DNA of 21,508 nucleotides from Bacteroidales bacterium (lineage in GTDB: Bacteria > Bacteroidota > Bacteroidia > Bacteroidales > VadinHA17): positions 1 through 21,508 of the forward strand of contig JAFGXK010000144.1 of assembly GCA_016936695.1 (NCBI GenBank). The letters are read 5' to 3'. Below, in pieces: positions 1 to 7,555 of the stretch. The position numbers and the translations under genes were made by a program. The notes below the pieces were generated by a model. That model was not told the DNA's origin. It saw nothing but the letters and a program-made list of their open reading frames with translations, and searched no databases. Every line of letters begins with the position of its first letter. Within the stretch, counting starts at the first letter, position 1.

Positions 1-734
1 ATCTCGCGAAATAAAATTTCCTGGGCCTGCGAAGGCTTCATTATTGATGTTTCTCCCCAATTGGGAGGTATTGCCGGAAAAATATGGATCTCATTCTTTG
101 ATGGGATCCATCTTTCAACAGTCAGTCCCATACGTACTTCTCCGTTAACTTCCTGGAACCTGAGGCTTGAAAGCGGGATCCTGAATTCAGCACTCCAGCC
201 GGCAGAATCCTTTCTTGTGAGAACATCCCAGAAAGCATTCCAGCTCAGATTCATTGGTTCCTGATCGGGGCGGGGGCGAACAGCGTCTTTTTGTATACCT
301 GCATCAAACCTCAGCCCATCTGGGGTGGTAAAAAACATCATTGAGTTCTCCTTGTCATTATAGGTATCGAGGAACAATCCGAACCAGTCAGATCCCATTC
401 CCTTATAATCGCGCTTTAAGCTGGAGGAACGCATCATGGAAGGATCTTGGTAATAAATCCATGCTCCTGCGTAAAGGTATTTGTCATCGTAAGCAATGCG
501 TACATCAGTATGTTCCGTGGGGTCTTTTCCGAAAACGGGTGAATACATTGTCATTTTAAGTGGTTTGACCGAATTCCAGGCCTCTTCATCGGGAATCCCG
601 TCAAACGTCAAGGGAAGAACAAGCTCATTAATGACCAGCGGTTTCTTATTGATCAGGACGGAATCTTGCTGGCAAAACAACTTAAATCCCGGTATAAGAA
701 CAATAACCAGGAAAAGAATTCTTTTCAGTGGCAT
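1..734 (-). CDS. DUF5916 / CBM9-like secreted protein, 5' part (C-terminus outside window)
   Basis: An open frame runs from an ATG at 732-734 off the left edge, giving about 244 residues without a stop. It starts MPLKRILFLVIVLIPGFKLF, a clear signal peptide, followed by CQQ. From about residue 35 it reads LTFDGIPDEEAWNSVKPL, then DVRIAYDDKYLYAG, DWFGLFLDTYND and SWNAFWDVLTRKDSAGWSAE. This is the pattern of the family-9 carbohydrate-binding-like domain that opens DUF5916 proteins, which usually continue into a long C-terminal beta-barrel-like region (whole proteins are roughly 700-850 aa). It is probably exported, with the barrel part in the outer membrane. The biological role of the family is not established; sugar binding is suggested only by the N-terminal fold. 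A strong promoter match lies just upstream, so it is likely the first gene of its own transcript. Confidence 0.85.
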   Translation of the reverse strand, partial: MPLKRILFLVIVLIPGFKLFCQQDSVLINKKPLVINELVLPLTFDGIPDEEAWNSVKPLKMTMYSPVFGKDPTEHTDVRIAYDDKYLYAGAWIYYQDPSMMRSSSLKRDYKGMGSDWFGLFLDTYNDKENSMMFFTTPDGLRFDAGIQKDAVRPRPDQEPMNLSWNAFWDVLTRKDSAGWSAEFRIPLSSLRFQEVNGEVRMGLTVERWIPSKNEIHIFPAIPPNWGETSIMKPSQAQEILFRE

Positions 735-769
735 GCAGGTCAATTCGGGCTTTATAGGTATAAAGAGCC

Positions 770-800
770 CAAAAATAAATCATTTCAGTTAATAAGCAAA
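770..800 (-). promoter_or_regulatory. Bacteroidetes-type promoter for the DUF5916 gene
   Basis: Read on the minus strand, TTTG (797-800) is followed by exactly 19 bases and TATTTTTG (770-777). This fits the Bacteroidetes consensus TTTG-N19-TAnnTTTG at every specified base. The start codon at 734 is about 35 bases downstream, which leaves a leader of ordinary length. The element lies between the stop codon of the barrel gene at 807 and the DUF5916 start. It is the best promoter match seen in the window. Confidence 0.75.
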
Positions 801-806
801 CAATTA

Positions 807-1448
807 TTATTTCGGGGAATTGAGAACAACGGAAATTCCTATTTTCACTCCAAATCCATTGCTTGTTTCTTTATCATCACCTTCCGAATCCTTATCCTTC
901 CAGACTAAATGCGAATATCCGGCCATTACATCAAAAAATGCACAATCACAAACTGGGAAGGTCACTCCCGGACCAAGGCCCAGCATTAATAACCCGTAAT
1001 TATCTTCAAATTCACTTGATCCGTATGTGTATTTTTCTTTCCATGTACCAAAATAACTGTTAACTTCGAAAAAGGTATTTATTTTTTCAAGTGGATAATA
1101 ATATCTCGCAAAGGGCCCTATTGCAAGAGTGGTGCTTACATCCTTGTAATCGTCTCCGCTCTTCTGGGAACATAAACTTATGACAACATCCAAACCAACA
1201 GCAAGATTGTCAATTACAAAATATCCAGCCCTGGGCAAAAGGTTGAAAGCTGTAGTTTTGAGGGCGTCCGATTCACTGCCGTGTTTGGTAGAAATAAAGC
1301 CAAGGGCCATTAATTCCGATCCATACACAGACTGAAGATTGATAGTGGAGGTGACTCCTGTCAGGATCTTGCCTTTATCAAACTGGGCATTTACAGGCAT
1401 TAAGAAAAACAGGCAGAAAGCAGTAGTCAACAAGCATGATTTCTTCAT
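807..1448 (-). CDS. Outer-membrane beta-barrel protein, 213 aa
   Basis: A signal peptide (MKKSCLLTTAFCLFFLMPVNA, cut before QFDKGK) precedes about 190 residues of alternating hydrophobic and polar strands. Tyr and Gly are frequent (RAGYFVIDNLAVGLDVV, GPFARYYYPL, FFEVNSYFGTW, LLMLGLGPGVTFPV), and the end is a short strand, VKIGISVVLNSPK. Length and pattern fit a small eight-stranded outer-membrane barrel of the OMP_b-brl/OmpW-like type that is common in Bacteroidetes. Nothing shows a substrate or a partner. Two close cysteines (PVCDCAFFDV) sit in one predicted strand, which is slightly unusual. It has its own promoter candidate and a leader of about 110 bases, so it seems to be a single-gene transcript. 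Confidence 0.75.
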   Translation of the reverse strand: MKKSCLLTTAFCLFFLMPVNAQFDKGKILTGVTSTINLQSVYGSELMALGFISTKHGSESDALKTTAFNLLPRAGYFVIDNLAVGLDVVISLCSQKSGDDYKDVSTTLAIGPFARYYYPLEKINTFFEVNSYFGTWKEKYTYGSSEFEDNYGLLMLGLGPGVTFPVCDCAFFDVMAGYSHLVWKDKDSEGDDKETSNGFGVKIGISVVLNSPK

Positions 1449-1562
1449 AAGTCAGATTGTTAAATAAGGCTTACTCTTGAGTTTTTCAGCTTACACTCCC
1501 TACTCTCATAAAGGGATTTTCAGGAATCTCCCAACCCCCTATTTAATAAAAAAGGATTTAAT

Positions 1563-1594
1563 CAAATTTATTAATTGGATCAATACAAGTCAAT
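1563..1594 (-). promoter_or_regulatory. Candidate Bacteroidetes promoter for the beta-barrel gene
   Basis: On the minus strand ATTG (1591-1594) is followed by 20 bases and TAAATTTG (1563-1570). The -7 box is a perfect TAnnTTTG; the -33 box has TTG and a spacer one base longer than usual. The leader to the ATG at 1448 would be just over 100 bases. The 218-base gap 1449-1666 holds only this site and AT-rich sequence; no strong terminator is visible. Confidence 0.5.
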
Positions 1595-1666
1595 TTTTTT
1601 TGACAACTGCTTAAGAAAGCTGGAGGTACGTTCTATTCAACGCCAAAATAAGGTCAGGTCCCGAGA

Positions 1667-3319
1667 TCAATAATCCAGGATCTGTCCGTCGGCATTCAGC
1701 TGATCTTTGATTTCTTCATATGTCAGATCGTGAATATTTTTCTTGTTCCTTAGTGCCAGTGAAGCCACTGTAGCTGCACTCTGTCCAAGGATCATAAAAA
1801 CTGGTTCCATTCTTATCGATCCGAAAGCAATGTGAGTGCACGAAACACAGACCGGGACAATAAGGTTGCTGCACTGCTCTTCGAGGGGAAGAAGTGAACC
1901 GAGGCTTATCTGGTAGGGCCTGGGGGCGCGTACGCCTATGTCACCTTCATTCTGGACATAACCTTCAGGCGTGACATATCTTTGAATATTATGTGAATCC
2001 ATGGTGTAGGATCCCATTCCGACCGGTTCCGGAACAGGCCTCTTGCAAAAAACATCATTTTCGGTCATTACATATTTTCCAATCATCCTTCTTGCTTCCC
2101 TGACATAGATGTTGTAGGGCCAGTATCCGTTATCGGCAAACTCATCGCGCGAATAGCCCCAGGTCAACATTGTGTCCCGTACCCATTGAGGCAGGCGTTT
2201 GTCGGTGGATGTAAAATAAAGCAGCCCTTTCTGATATCTGATATGTTCCTCAAGTATTTCCTTTCTTCTCTCATAGGAGGCTTCAGGATAGTCCCAGTTC
2301 ATTCCGATATTATCGTAACTGAAAGGTCCGTGGTTGTTCACATCAGTCTTATGGTTCGGGATTGCATCATATTTTGCGAAGAACTCATTCCATCTTGTTG
2401 CTGCTACCCTGACAAGAAGTTCATACTGGGTGCTGTCGTAACCCTCCGGCATTGTTATCGGTACCTTGTTATCGGGGTGCTGTGTCAGGCAGAGCCGGTA
2501 ACAGTAAGCCTGAACCTTGTTGTCGCCGGTGCCGTTGTCGCCGGGTATTTCGGCAGATATGCGGGGAAGAAGTCCGCTCGACGGATCTCCGGGAATAATG
2601 TAGGGATCGATTTTATCCTTGAAATAATGACCGTGGTGAAAGACTCCTTTCTGAACCCCGTTCCAGGTCTCGCCGTACAGGCTGTTATCTTCCCTGCCAA
2701 CTGTATAGTTGACTCCCGCAGAAGCCATCAGGTCCCCTTCATAGGTAGCGTCGATAAACACCTTCCCTTTGTAAGTATTTCCGCTAAGTGTCCTGAATGA
2801 GATTATCTTCCCATTCTTCATTGTGAGGCCTGTTTCCCTGTCGAGCCACTCATCCCTGTGAACAGTTATATTGTTGCTGCTTATCATTGTCTCGAATGAA
2901 GCTTCCGCTACATGAGGTTCAAATATCCACATGGTGCGCTTTTCGCCGTCAATGGCGGGATTGCCCTGGCCCTTGTTGCCATATTCCGACCGTTTCTGCC
3001 AGTTCCAGGCTTCCGGTTTATCGTAATGCTGGTAGATAAGCTGATAAAACTCCCTCGCCAGACCCCCGATAACCTCCTTGTTGCCTGTATCGGTAAAGCC
3101 AAGGCCCGATGATGTCATACCCCCAGGATGTTTGTCGGGAGACACCATGATTACAGTCTGTCCCATCCTGTGCGCCTGCACTGCAGAAGTGACAGCCGCC
3201 GAGGTCCCTCCGTAAACTATCACGTCAGCCTTGAAAATCTGGTCGTTGTTCCTACGATTGCAGGAGATCCCCGGAAGAACCAGGATTACAGAAACGAGCA
3301 AAAAAAGTTTTGTTTTCAT
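1667..3319 (-). CDS. Secreted FAD-dependent oxidoreductase (FAD_oxidored family), 550 aa
   Basis: The N-terminus (MKTKLFLLVSVILVLPGISC) ends in a lipobox-like cysteine, so a lipoprotein exported from the cytoplasm is likely. Residues 31-55 form a Rossmann beta-alpha-beta unit (ADVIVYGGTSAAVTSAVQAH, then QTVIMV), here with GGTSAA in place of the usual GxGxxG, followed by PGGMTSSGLG. KVFIDATYEGDLMASAGV near residue 190 is the typical second dinucleotide-fold motif of PF12831 proteins. Homologues in Bacteroidetes and Planctomycetes are often annotated as FAD-dependent oxidoreductase or xanthan-lyase-like and occur beside glycoside hydrolases. The gene starts 9 bases after the GH78 gene, so the two are an operon and the protein presumably acts on sugars or glycosides released there. 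The true substrate is not known. Confidence 0.8.
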   Translation of the reverse strand: MKTKLFLLVSVILVLPGISCNRRNNDQIFKADVIVYGGTSAAVTSAVQAHRMGQTVIMVSPDKHPGGMTSSGLGFTDTGNKEVIGGLAREFYQLIYQHYDKPEAWNWQKRSEYGNKGQGNPAIDGEKRTMWIFEPHVAEASFETMISSNNITVHRDEWLDRETGLTMKNGKIISFRTLSGNTYKGKVFIDATYEGDLMASAGVNYTVGREDNSLYGETWNGVQKGVFHHGHYFKDKIDPYIIPGDPSSGLLPRISAEIPGDNGTGDNKVQAYCYRLCLTQHPDNKVPITMPEGYDSTQYELLVRVAATRWNEFFAKYDAIPNHKTDVNNHGPFSYDNIGMNWDYPEASYERRKEILEEHIRYQKGLLYFTSTDKRLPQWVRDTMLTWGYSRDEFADNGYWPYNIYVREARRMIGKYVMTENDVFCKRPVPEPVGMGSYTMDSHNIQRYVTPEGYVQNEGDIGVRAPRPYQISLGSLLPLEEQCSNLIVPVCVSCTHIAFGSIRMEPVFMILGQSAATVASLALRNKKNIHDLTYEEIKDQLNADGQILDY

Positions 3320-3328
3320 AACAGGAAA

Positions 3329-5497
3329 TTATAATTCTATTCTGTTTGTGCCCTGCCTGAGTTTCAGGATACCGTCTTTTGGCCTGATTTTCATTCCGTT
3401 CAAAACCATCGTCTGATCCCCCGTGCCTTTAATTACGAAATCACATTCCATATTTGGAGGGATAGTGATTATGAACATCAGAGATGCCTTATCTTTTCTG
3501 AATTCAGCCACGATATTACCCCGTATCGTCGGAACACTTATATGACTGTATGACAGATGACCGGGTTGCGGCTTAATAATAGCTTTGGAGTAACCGGGAA
3601 GGGCAGGTTGTATCCCCCACAGGTAACCCGGAATAATGTTGGCCGGAGCTGCTCCCCAGGCATGGTTCCAGTCGGAGTTGGGCTTGTACTTCATATCCCA
3701 GGCTTCCATCGTCATTGTGGATCCCGATTTTATCATGTTCCACCAACCCCTGTCGTGTGTGGCTGTGAGAAGACTGAGTGCATAATCATCTTCACCTGCC
3801 TTAAAGAGACCTTCAAGGAGAAACTGGGCCCCGTAAACGCTGCAGGCCATCCCCCGCAACTTTATGAAGCTGATTACGGCTGGCAGATTTTCAGGGGGGA
3901 CAAGATCAAATACAAGTGCCATCATGTTGGCATGAAGTGAGGAGTGATCAGAGAATTCTCCGTCGAGGTAGATCCCCCTGTTCCTGTCGAGCAGTTTTTC
4001 GTTGATTGCCTGCTTTACTTTTAGCGCCTGGCTGTTATAACTGGCAGAATCGACCGGGTTTCCAAGGTATCCGGCAAGTTCCGACATCAGTACCAGGCTC
4101 CTGTAATGGAAGGCATTAACAACAGTGTTGATCTCCCTCATGTCGTAACCGTCTCTTTCGCCCTCGGGGGTTGCCAGTTTCCAGCCGGTGTCTTTCTGTG
4201 CCGGAGGCCAGTCGACTATATCCCTTATCCTTTCCTTCACGTTTGAAAATCCGAGGGCTGACATTATTTCATCATTTGCCGCCGATGAGCTTATAAGACC
4301 ATCGGGCCGGGCGAGGGAGGCAAGTGTCTTGTGCTGCAGTTCTTTGTAGAATTTTGCAGCCGATTCAAGGTTGCCGGTGTGCATGAAGTCGTTATAGAAC
4401 ATCAGGACGGTCTGTAGAATCCATTCGGTGGGCCATGTGGGATGATCGATGAAGTACTCATTGGTTCTCCGGGCCATCGAAAATTCCCTGTCGGTGTAAT
4501 AATGTCCGAGCTGGTTGATGTAGGCATCGGCCTCGTAAGGGATTCGTTCGCGGTCGCCGTCAATATATATTCCCGAGAAGGAAGTCGCCTTGATTGTGTA
4601 TTTTGAAATGTCCCACACCCGGTTCAGGATTGTGTCGGAACTGATGAAGGCGCTGCTGCTGTCGTCAAAATAGTACCAGAGTGCTTTTTGTATTATTCTG
4701 TCAGGCTCAGTCTTCAGGTTCTCAATTTCACAATACCTGAAGGGAGTGACGACTCCCACTGAATCGGGGAGATGAACTGCTGCTGGTCCGGTGTTCCTCT
4801 GATCGGGCGGAATCTCAGCAACATATAGTGTTCTGCCCGGTTCGACGGGCATGATTATCCTGTGATACCTTATTGTACCACCCGGTTCGCGGTCGATCCG
4901 GTTTTCTCCTCTTAGCTTTTCTCCAAGATGGATAATCAGAGTATCTTTTTTCTCCGGTTTTAACTCAAGCAGGAGCTTCCCGAAAGCATCTTTCCCGAAA
5001 TCGGCGAACCATGAATAATTTCCTGTTCTGACCAACTTCCGGGGCTTGATTTCAGTTTCAACCAGCCGGTTTCCGGTTGTACAATATTCAGAAAATGCTC
5101 CGGTCCTGAATGTCTGTATTTCTGACCATGATGACGGCTTTTTTTTCCTGTCCCATATCCTTACTTTCCAGTGGCAGACTGAGTTGGCGGGAAGCGAGGC
5201 ACCGGAATACTCAACCTCCGTCGATTGTGGGACTGCAGTCTTAATCCCGTTCCAGAGGTCTCCGATGTCCCTGGCCAGTAGTTCCTTCGATGAGCTGACA
5301 AGGATCTGGTAAGCGGTCTGCCTGCCGGCAACATCAGGCACTATCCAGCTGAATTCAGGTTTGGGATCGCAGATAACAACATACTGAGGGTCCCTGATAA
5401 ATTCGATCATCAGCCCTGTCGGAAATGATCCGGAGGGCTTTTTAGGACCGGGAAGGATTAATGCAAGGAGGATCAGGAGAAAGGCTGTCTTCATCAA
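3329..5497 (-). CDS. GH78 alpha-L-rhamnosidase, 722 aa
   Basis: The protein should hydrolyse terminal alpha-L-rhamnose from plant or algal polysaccharides or glycosides. After a signal sequence (residues 1-20), residues 45-135 form a fibronectin-like N-terminal domain (CDPKPEFSWIVP ... CHWKVRIWD). The (alpha/alpha)6 catalytic domain spans about 280-630, with IYIDGDRERIPYEADAYI at 310-327, WPTEWIL at 355-361 and MEAWDMKYKPNSDWNHAWGA at 597-616. The tail WGIQPALPGYSKAIIKPQPG leads into the C-terminal beta-sandwich. E317, D324 and E598 are the likely key acidic residues. The catalytic segment has Tyr where most GH78 enzymes have Trp (DERxGWxGDA), a variant I believe occurs in a Bacteroidetes subgroup. 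At 722 aa it is shorter than many members. It is the first gene of an operon with the FAD oxidoreductase. Confidence 0.87.
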   Translation of the reverse strand: MMKTAFLLILLALILPGPKKPSGSFPTGLMIEFIRDPQYVVICDPKPEFSWIVPDVAGRQTAYQILVSSSKELLARDIGDLWNGIKTAVPQSTEVEYSGASLPANSVCHWKVRIWDRKKKPSSWSEIQTFRTGAFSEYCTTGNRLVETEIKPRKLVRTGNYSWFADFGKDAFGKLLLELKPEKKDTLIIHLGEKLRGENRIDREPGGTIRYHRIIMPVEPGRTLYVAEIPPDQRNTGPAAVHLPDSVGVVTPFRYCEIENLKTEPDRIIQKALWYYFDDSSSAFISSDTILNRVWDISKYTIKATSFSGIYIDGDRERIPYEADAYINQLGHYYTDREFSMARRTNEYFIDHPTWPTEWILQTVLMFYNDFMHTGNLESAAKFYKELQHKTLASLARPDGLISSSAANDEIMSALGFSNVKERIRDIVDWPPAQKDTGWKLATPEGERDGYDMREINTVVNAFHYRSLVLMSELAGYLGNPVDSASYNSQALKVKQAINEKLLDRNRGIYLDGEFSDHSSLHANMMALVFDLVPPENLPAVISFIKLRGMACSVYGAQFLLEGLFKAGEDDYALSLLTATHDRGWWNMIKSGSTMTMEAWDMKYKPNSDWNHAWGAAPANIIPGYLWGIQPALPGYSKAIIKPQPGHLSYSHISVPTIRGNIVAEFRKDKASLMFIITIPPNMECDFVIKGTGDQTMVLNGMKIRPKDGILKLRQGTNRIEL

Positions 5498-5544
5498 TTA
5501 ACCGGTTTCATCAGTATTGAATTTTTATTTTAATGGCCTGATGG

Positions 5545-5602
5545 AACCCACATGTCTTAAAATTATATACATAAGTGTTTGTGCATTCGATACATGTGGG
5601 TT
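5545..5602. repeat. 11-base inverted repeat with 36-base loop, upstream of the rhamnosidase gene
   Basis: AACCCACATGT (5545-5555) and ACATGTGGGTT (5592-5602) are perfect inverse complements. Each arm contains the palindrome ACATGT. The right arm begins directly after the stop codon of the lipoprotein gene, and the left arm is about 47 bases upstream of the rhamnosidase ATG. It could be an operator for a dimeric regulator of the rhamnosidase operon or a stem that ends the lipoprotein transcript. There is no clean T-run next to the stem, so a classical terminator is not well supported. Confidence 0.5.
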
Positions 5603-6121
5603 TCATATCAGCTCAAAGGTAACATCCTCACCGGTGTCTTCAAAATCCTTGTCGTTGTTCAGGTCACGTGACAGTCGTAAGGTTGTGCCGTCGACTTCGA
5701 AAACGCCTGTCACTTTTTTCTCGAAATAATCGATGTTGTCACTCCAGTAGAAGCTTCCCTCTCCAAACCACTGTACCTCTTCGGTGCAAACCTCCATATT
5801 GTCGGGGACACAGGAACCAAGCTCCTTCAGCTCAAAGACCAGGTTCGACCGCGACCTTGCGACGCTTCCCCTTGTTCCGATTATGGCAGTTATGGTTGCT
5901 GAGTTTTCACGTCTTATAAGATAGGTTTCCTCATATGTTCTTTTTGTGAAAACAATAGTGCGGGTGGTGTTGTAAACCATATCATTTGCAGTAACGGTCT
6001 CATTGTACTGCCATGTGCCGATATAATCGGGATCATCATTCCACGCTTCGCATGAAGACGCAAGAAACAGGACAAGAAGCGAAATGATGATATTCAATGA
6101 CTGATTCCTGAATCCTTTCAT
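5603..6121 (-). CDS. Small lipoprotein with lipocalin-like repeat strands, 172 aa
   Basis: The leader MKGFRNQSLNIIISLLVLFL ends in ASSC, a lipobox, so the mature protein should be lipid-anchored from C24. The remainder starts with DYIGTWQYNETVT and continues as a run of beta strands (NTTRTIVFTKRTYEETYL, SNLVFELKEL, GSFYWSDNIDYFEKKVTGVF, TTLRLSRDLNNDKDFEDTGE). The GTWxYxE opening followed by strand repeats and a final TLxLS strand is the pattern of Bacteroidetes lipocalin-like/DUF lipoproteins, which may bind small hydrophobic ligands. It is not a recognisable Blc lipocalin. It lies between the photolyase end of the carotenoid operon and the rhamnosidase operon, 135 bases downstream of the photolyase stop, with its own promoter candidate. 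Function is unknown. Confidence 0.7.
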   Translation of the reverse strand: MKGFRNQSLNIIISLLVLFLASSCEAWNDDPDYIGTWQYNETVTANDMVYNTTRTIVFTKRTYEETYLIRRENSATITAIIGTRGSVARSRSNLVFELKELGSCVPDNMEVCTEEVQWFGEGSFYWSDNIDYFEKKVTGVFEVDGTTLRLSRDLNNDKDFEDTGEDVTFELI

Positions 6122-6180
6122 CCTGTTAAGAATTAAGTGAAACTTTAAACAAACCGGTTGACTTTATGCAAACAGTTATT

Positions 6181-6188
6181 CAAAGGTA
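6181..6188 (-). promoter_or_regulatory. Candidate -7 box for the lipoprotein gene
   Basis: On the minus strand TACCTTTG is a perfect TAnnTTTG -7 box, about 60 bases before the ATG at 6121. The position 19 bases upstream is CCCC-complement and not TTTG/TTG, so only half the promoter matches. If it is used, the lipoprotein is transcribed separately from the carotenoid/photolyase operon upstream. Confidence 0.35.
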
Positions 6189-6256
6189 GAATTATTTTTT
6201 CTGATAGCCCCTCACATAGTTGATTTCATATTTTATCGCGAAATCAGATCCATGTC

Positions 6257-7555
6257 TTATTTCAGTTTTCGTTTCATTCCTGTTTTGTAGGCCTCCAGGG
6301 CTCTTTGCCTGGCGAACTCGTGTACGATCATTTTTGCAGGGTAGCCCGGTTTTCCGTAATCTTTTGCCCATCTTCTGATGTAAACTTCTTTCGGATCAAA
6401 TTTTTTCTGCTGGGTTTCCGGATTGAATATCCTGAAGTAGGGAGCGGCATCACATCCTGTTCCGGCTGCCCACTGCCAGTTGCCGTTGTTCGACGACAAC
6501 TCGTAATCTAGAAGCTGCCTTGCGAAGTATGCTTCGCCCCATCGCCAGTCGATGAGCAGATGTTTGCACAGGAATCCCGATGTGATCATCCTTACCCTGT
6601 TGTGCATCCATCCGGTGGAGTTTAGCTGGCGCATCCCCCCGTCCACTATCGGATAGCCGGTTTCGCCGCTGCACCATCTCTGAAACTCATTTTCATCATT
6701 CCTCCAGAGGATGTCATCATATGCAGGCTTGAAATTACCTGTGACAACATTGGGGAAGTGGAACAGTATCTGCATGAAGAATTCCCTCCAGATCAGCTCA
6801 TTAAGAAATATCATATTCTGCTCCAGCCCGGTTCTGACCAGTTTCCTGATGCTTAGCGTTCCGAAGCGGAGATGGGGAGAGAGATGAGTTGTCATATCGG
6901 CTGCCGGATTGTCGCGGAATTTATGATAGTCGGGAATTGGGTGCAGATCAAAGGGCCTAACCTTAAGTCTTCCCTGTCTGAAACCAATATCCTCAAGACG
7001 CAGGAAAGTATAATTGCATTTAAAGTATTGTGAAGTTCCGGCCGGGACGGTTCCTGAAAGATCAGGTCTGACCAGCTCCAGTTTCTTCATCCACTGATTC
7101 CTGTAGGGAGTGAAAACAGTGTAGGGACTGCCGTCAGCTTTCACCACCTCATTTTCCTCAAAGATCACCTGGTCCTTGAATCTTAACAGCGGGATGCTCT
7201 GGTTTTTCAGTATGGCTTCCACAGCTATGTCGCGGTCGATGGCATAAGGTTCGTAATCCTTGTTTATGTAGACGGCGGCAATATCGAATCGGGATATAAG
7301 CTCCTTCCATTTTTCAACCGGATCACCCTTTGTGACATAGAGGGAACTCCCTGATTCCCGCAGGCTTTTATCAATCGACGAAAGGCATTCATGGATGAAG
7401 CTTATTCTTGAATCATCAGCCGGCAGTTCACCGATGATGTTTGTGTCGAAAATGAAGAGCGGAAGCACCGGAAGACCTGAACCAAGAGCTTTTTCGAGGG
7501 CTGTATTGTCCTCAATCCTGAGATCTCTCCTGAACCAGAATAAGTTAATCTTCAT
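6257..7555 (-). CDS. phrB: Class I deoxyribodipyrimidine photolyase (CPD photolyase), 432 aa
   Basis: The enzyme uses blue light and reduced FAD to split cyclobutane pyrimidine dimers in DNA. The N-terminal alpha/beta antenna domain opens with INLFWFRRDLRIEDNTAL and extends to about residue 130. The FAD/DNA-binding helical domain holds HLSPHLRFGTLS (224-235), ELIWREFF (253-260), GYPIVDGGMRQLNSTGWMHN (300-319), NNGNWQWAAGTGCDAAPYFR (356-375) and FNPETQQKKFD (377-387). W284, W337 and W360 lie where the electron-transfer tryptophan triad of the E. coli enzyme is expected. It is somewhat shorter than the 472-aa E. coli protein, as in many Bacteroidetes. The RMI and STGWMHNR motifs fit a repair enzyme better than a cryptochrome. 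It is the last gene of the carotenoid operon; its ATG overlaps the crtI stop as ATGA. Confidence 0.93.
   Translation of the reverse strand: MKINLFWFRRDLRIEDNTALEKALGSGLPVLPLFIFDTNIIGELPADDSRISFIHECLSSIDKSLRESGSSLYVTKGDPVEKWKELISRFDIAAVYINKDYEPYAIDRDIAVEAILKNQSIPLLRFKDQVIFEENEVVKADGSPYTVFTPYRNQWMKKLELVRPDLSGTVPAGTSQYFKCNYTFLRLEDIGFRQGRLKVRPFDLHPIPDYHKFRDNPAADMTTHLSPHLRFGTLSIRKLVRTGLEQNMIFLNELIWREFFMQILFHFPNVVTGNFKPAYDDILWRNDENEFQRWCSGETGYPIVDGGMRQLNSTGWMHNRVRMITSGFLCKHLLIDWRWGEAYFARQLLDYELSSNNGNWQWAAGTGCDAAPYFRIFNPETQQKKFDPKEVYIRRWAKDYGKPGYPAKMIVHEFARQRALEAYKTGMKRKLK

Noticed and set aside
2186..2800. Plus-strand 204-residue frame inside the FAD oxidoreductase gene
   Set aside because: The opposite strand encodes a clear FAD_oxidored protein throughout; the plus-strand translation shows no domain or signal.
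6222..6245. Inverted repeat GATTTC / GAAATC after the photolyase gene as the operon terminator
   Set aside because: A short 6-base stem with a 12-base AT-rich loop and no T-run; too weak to call.
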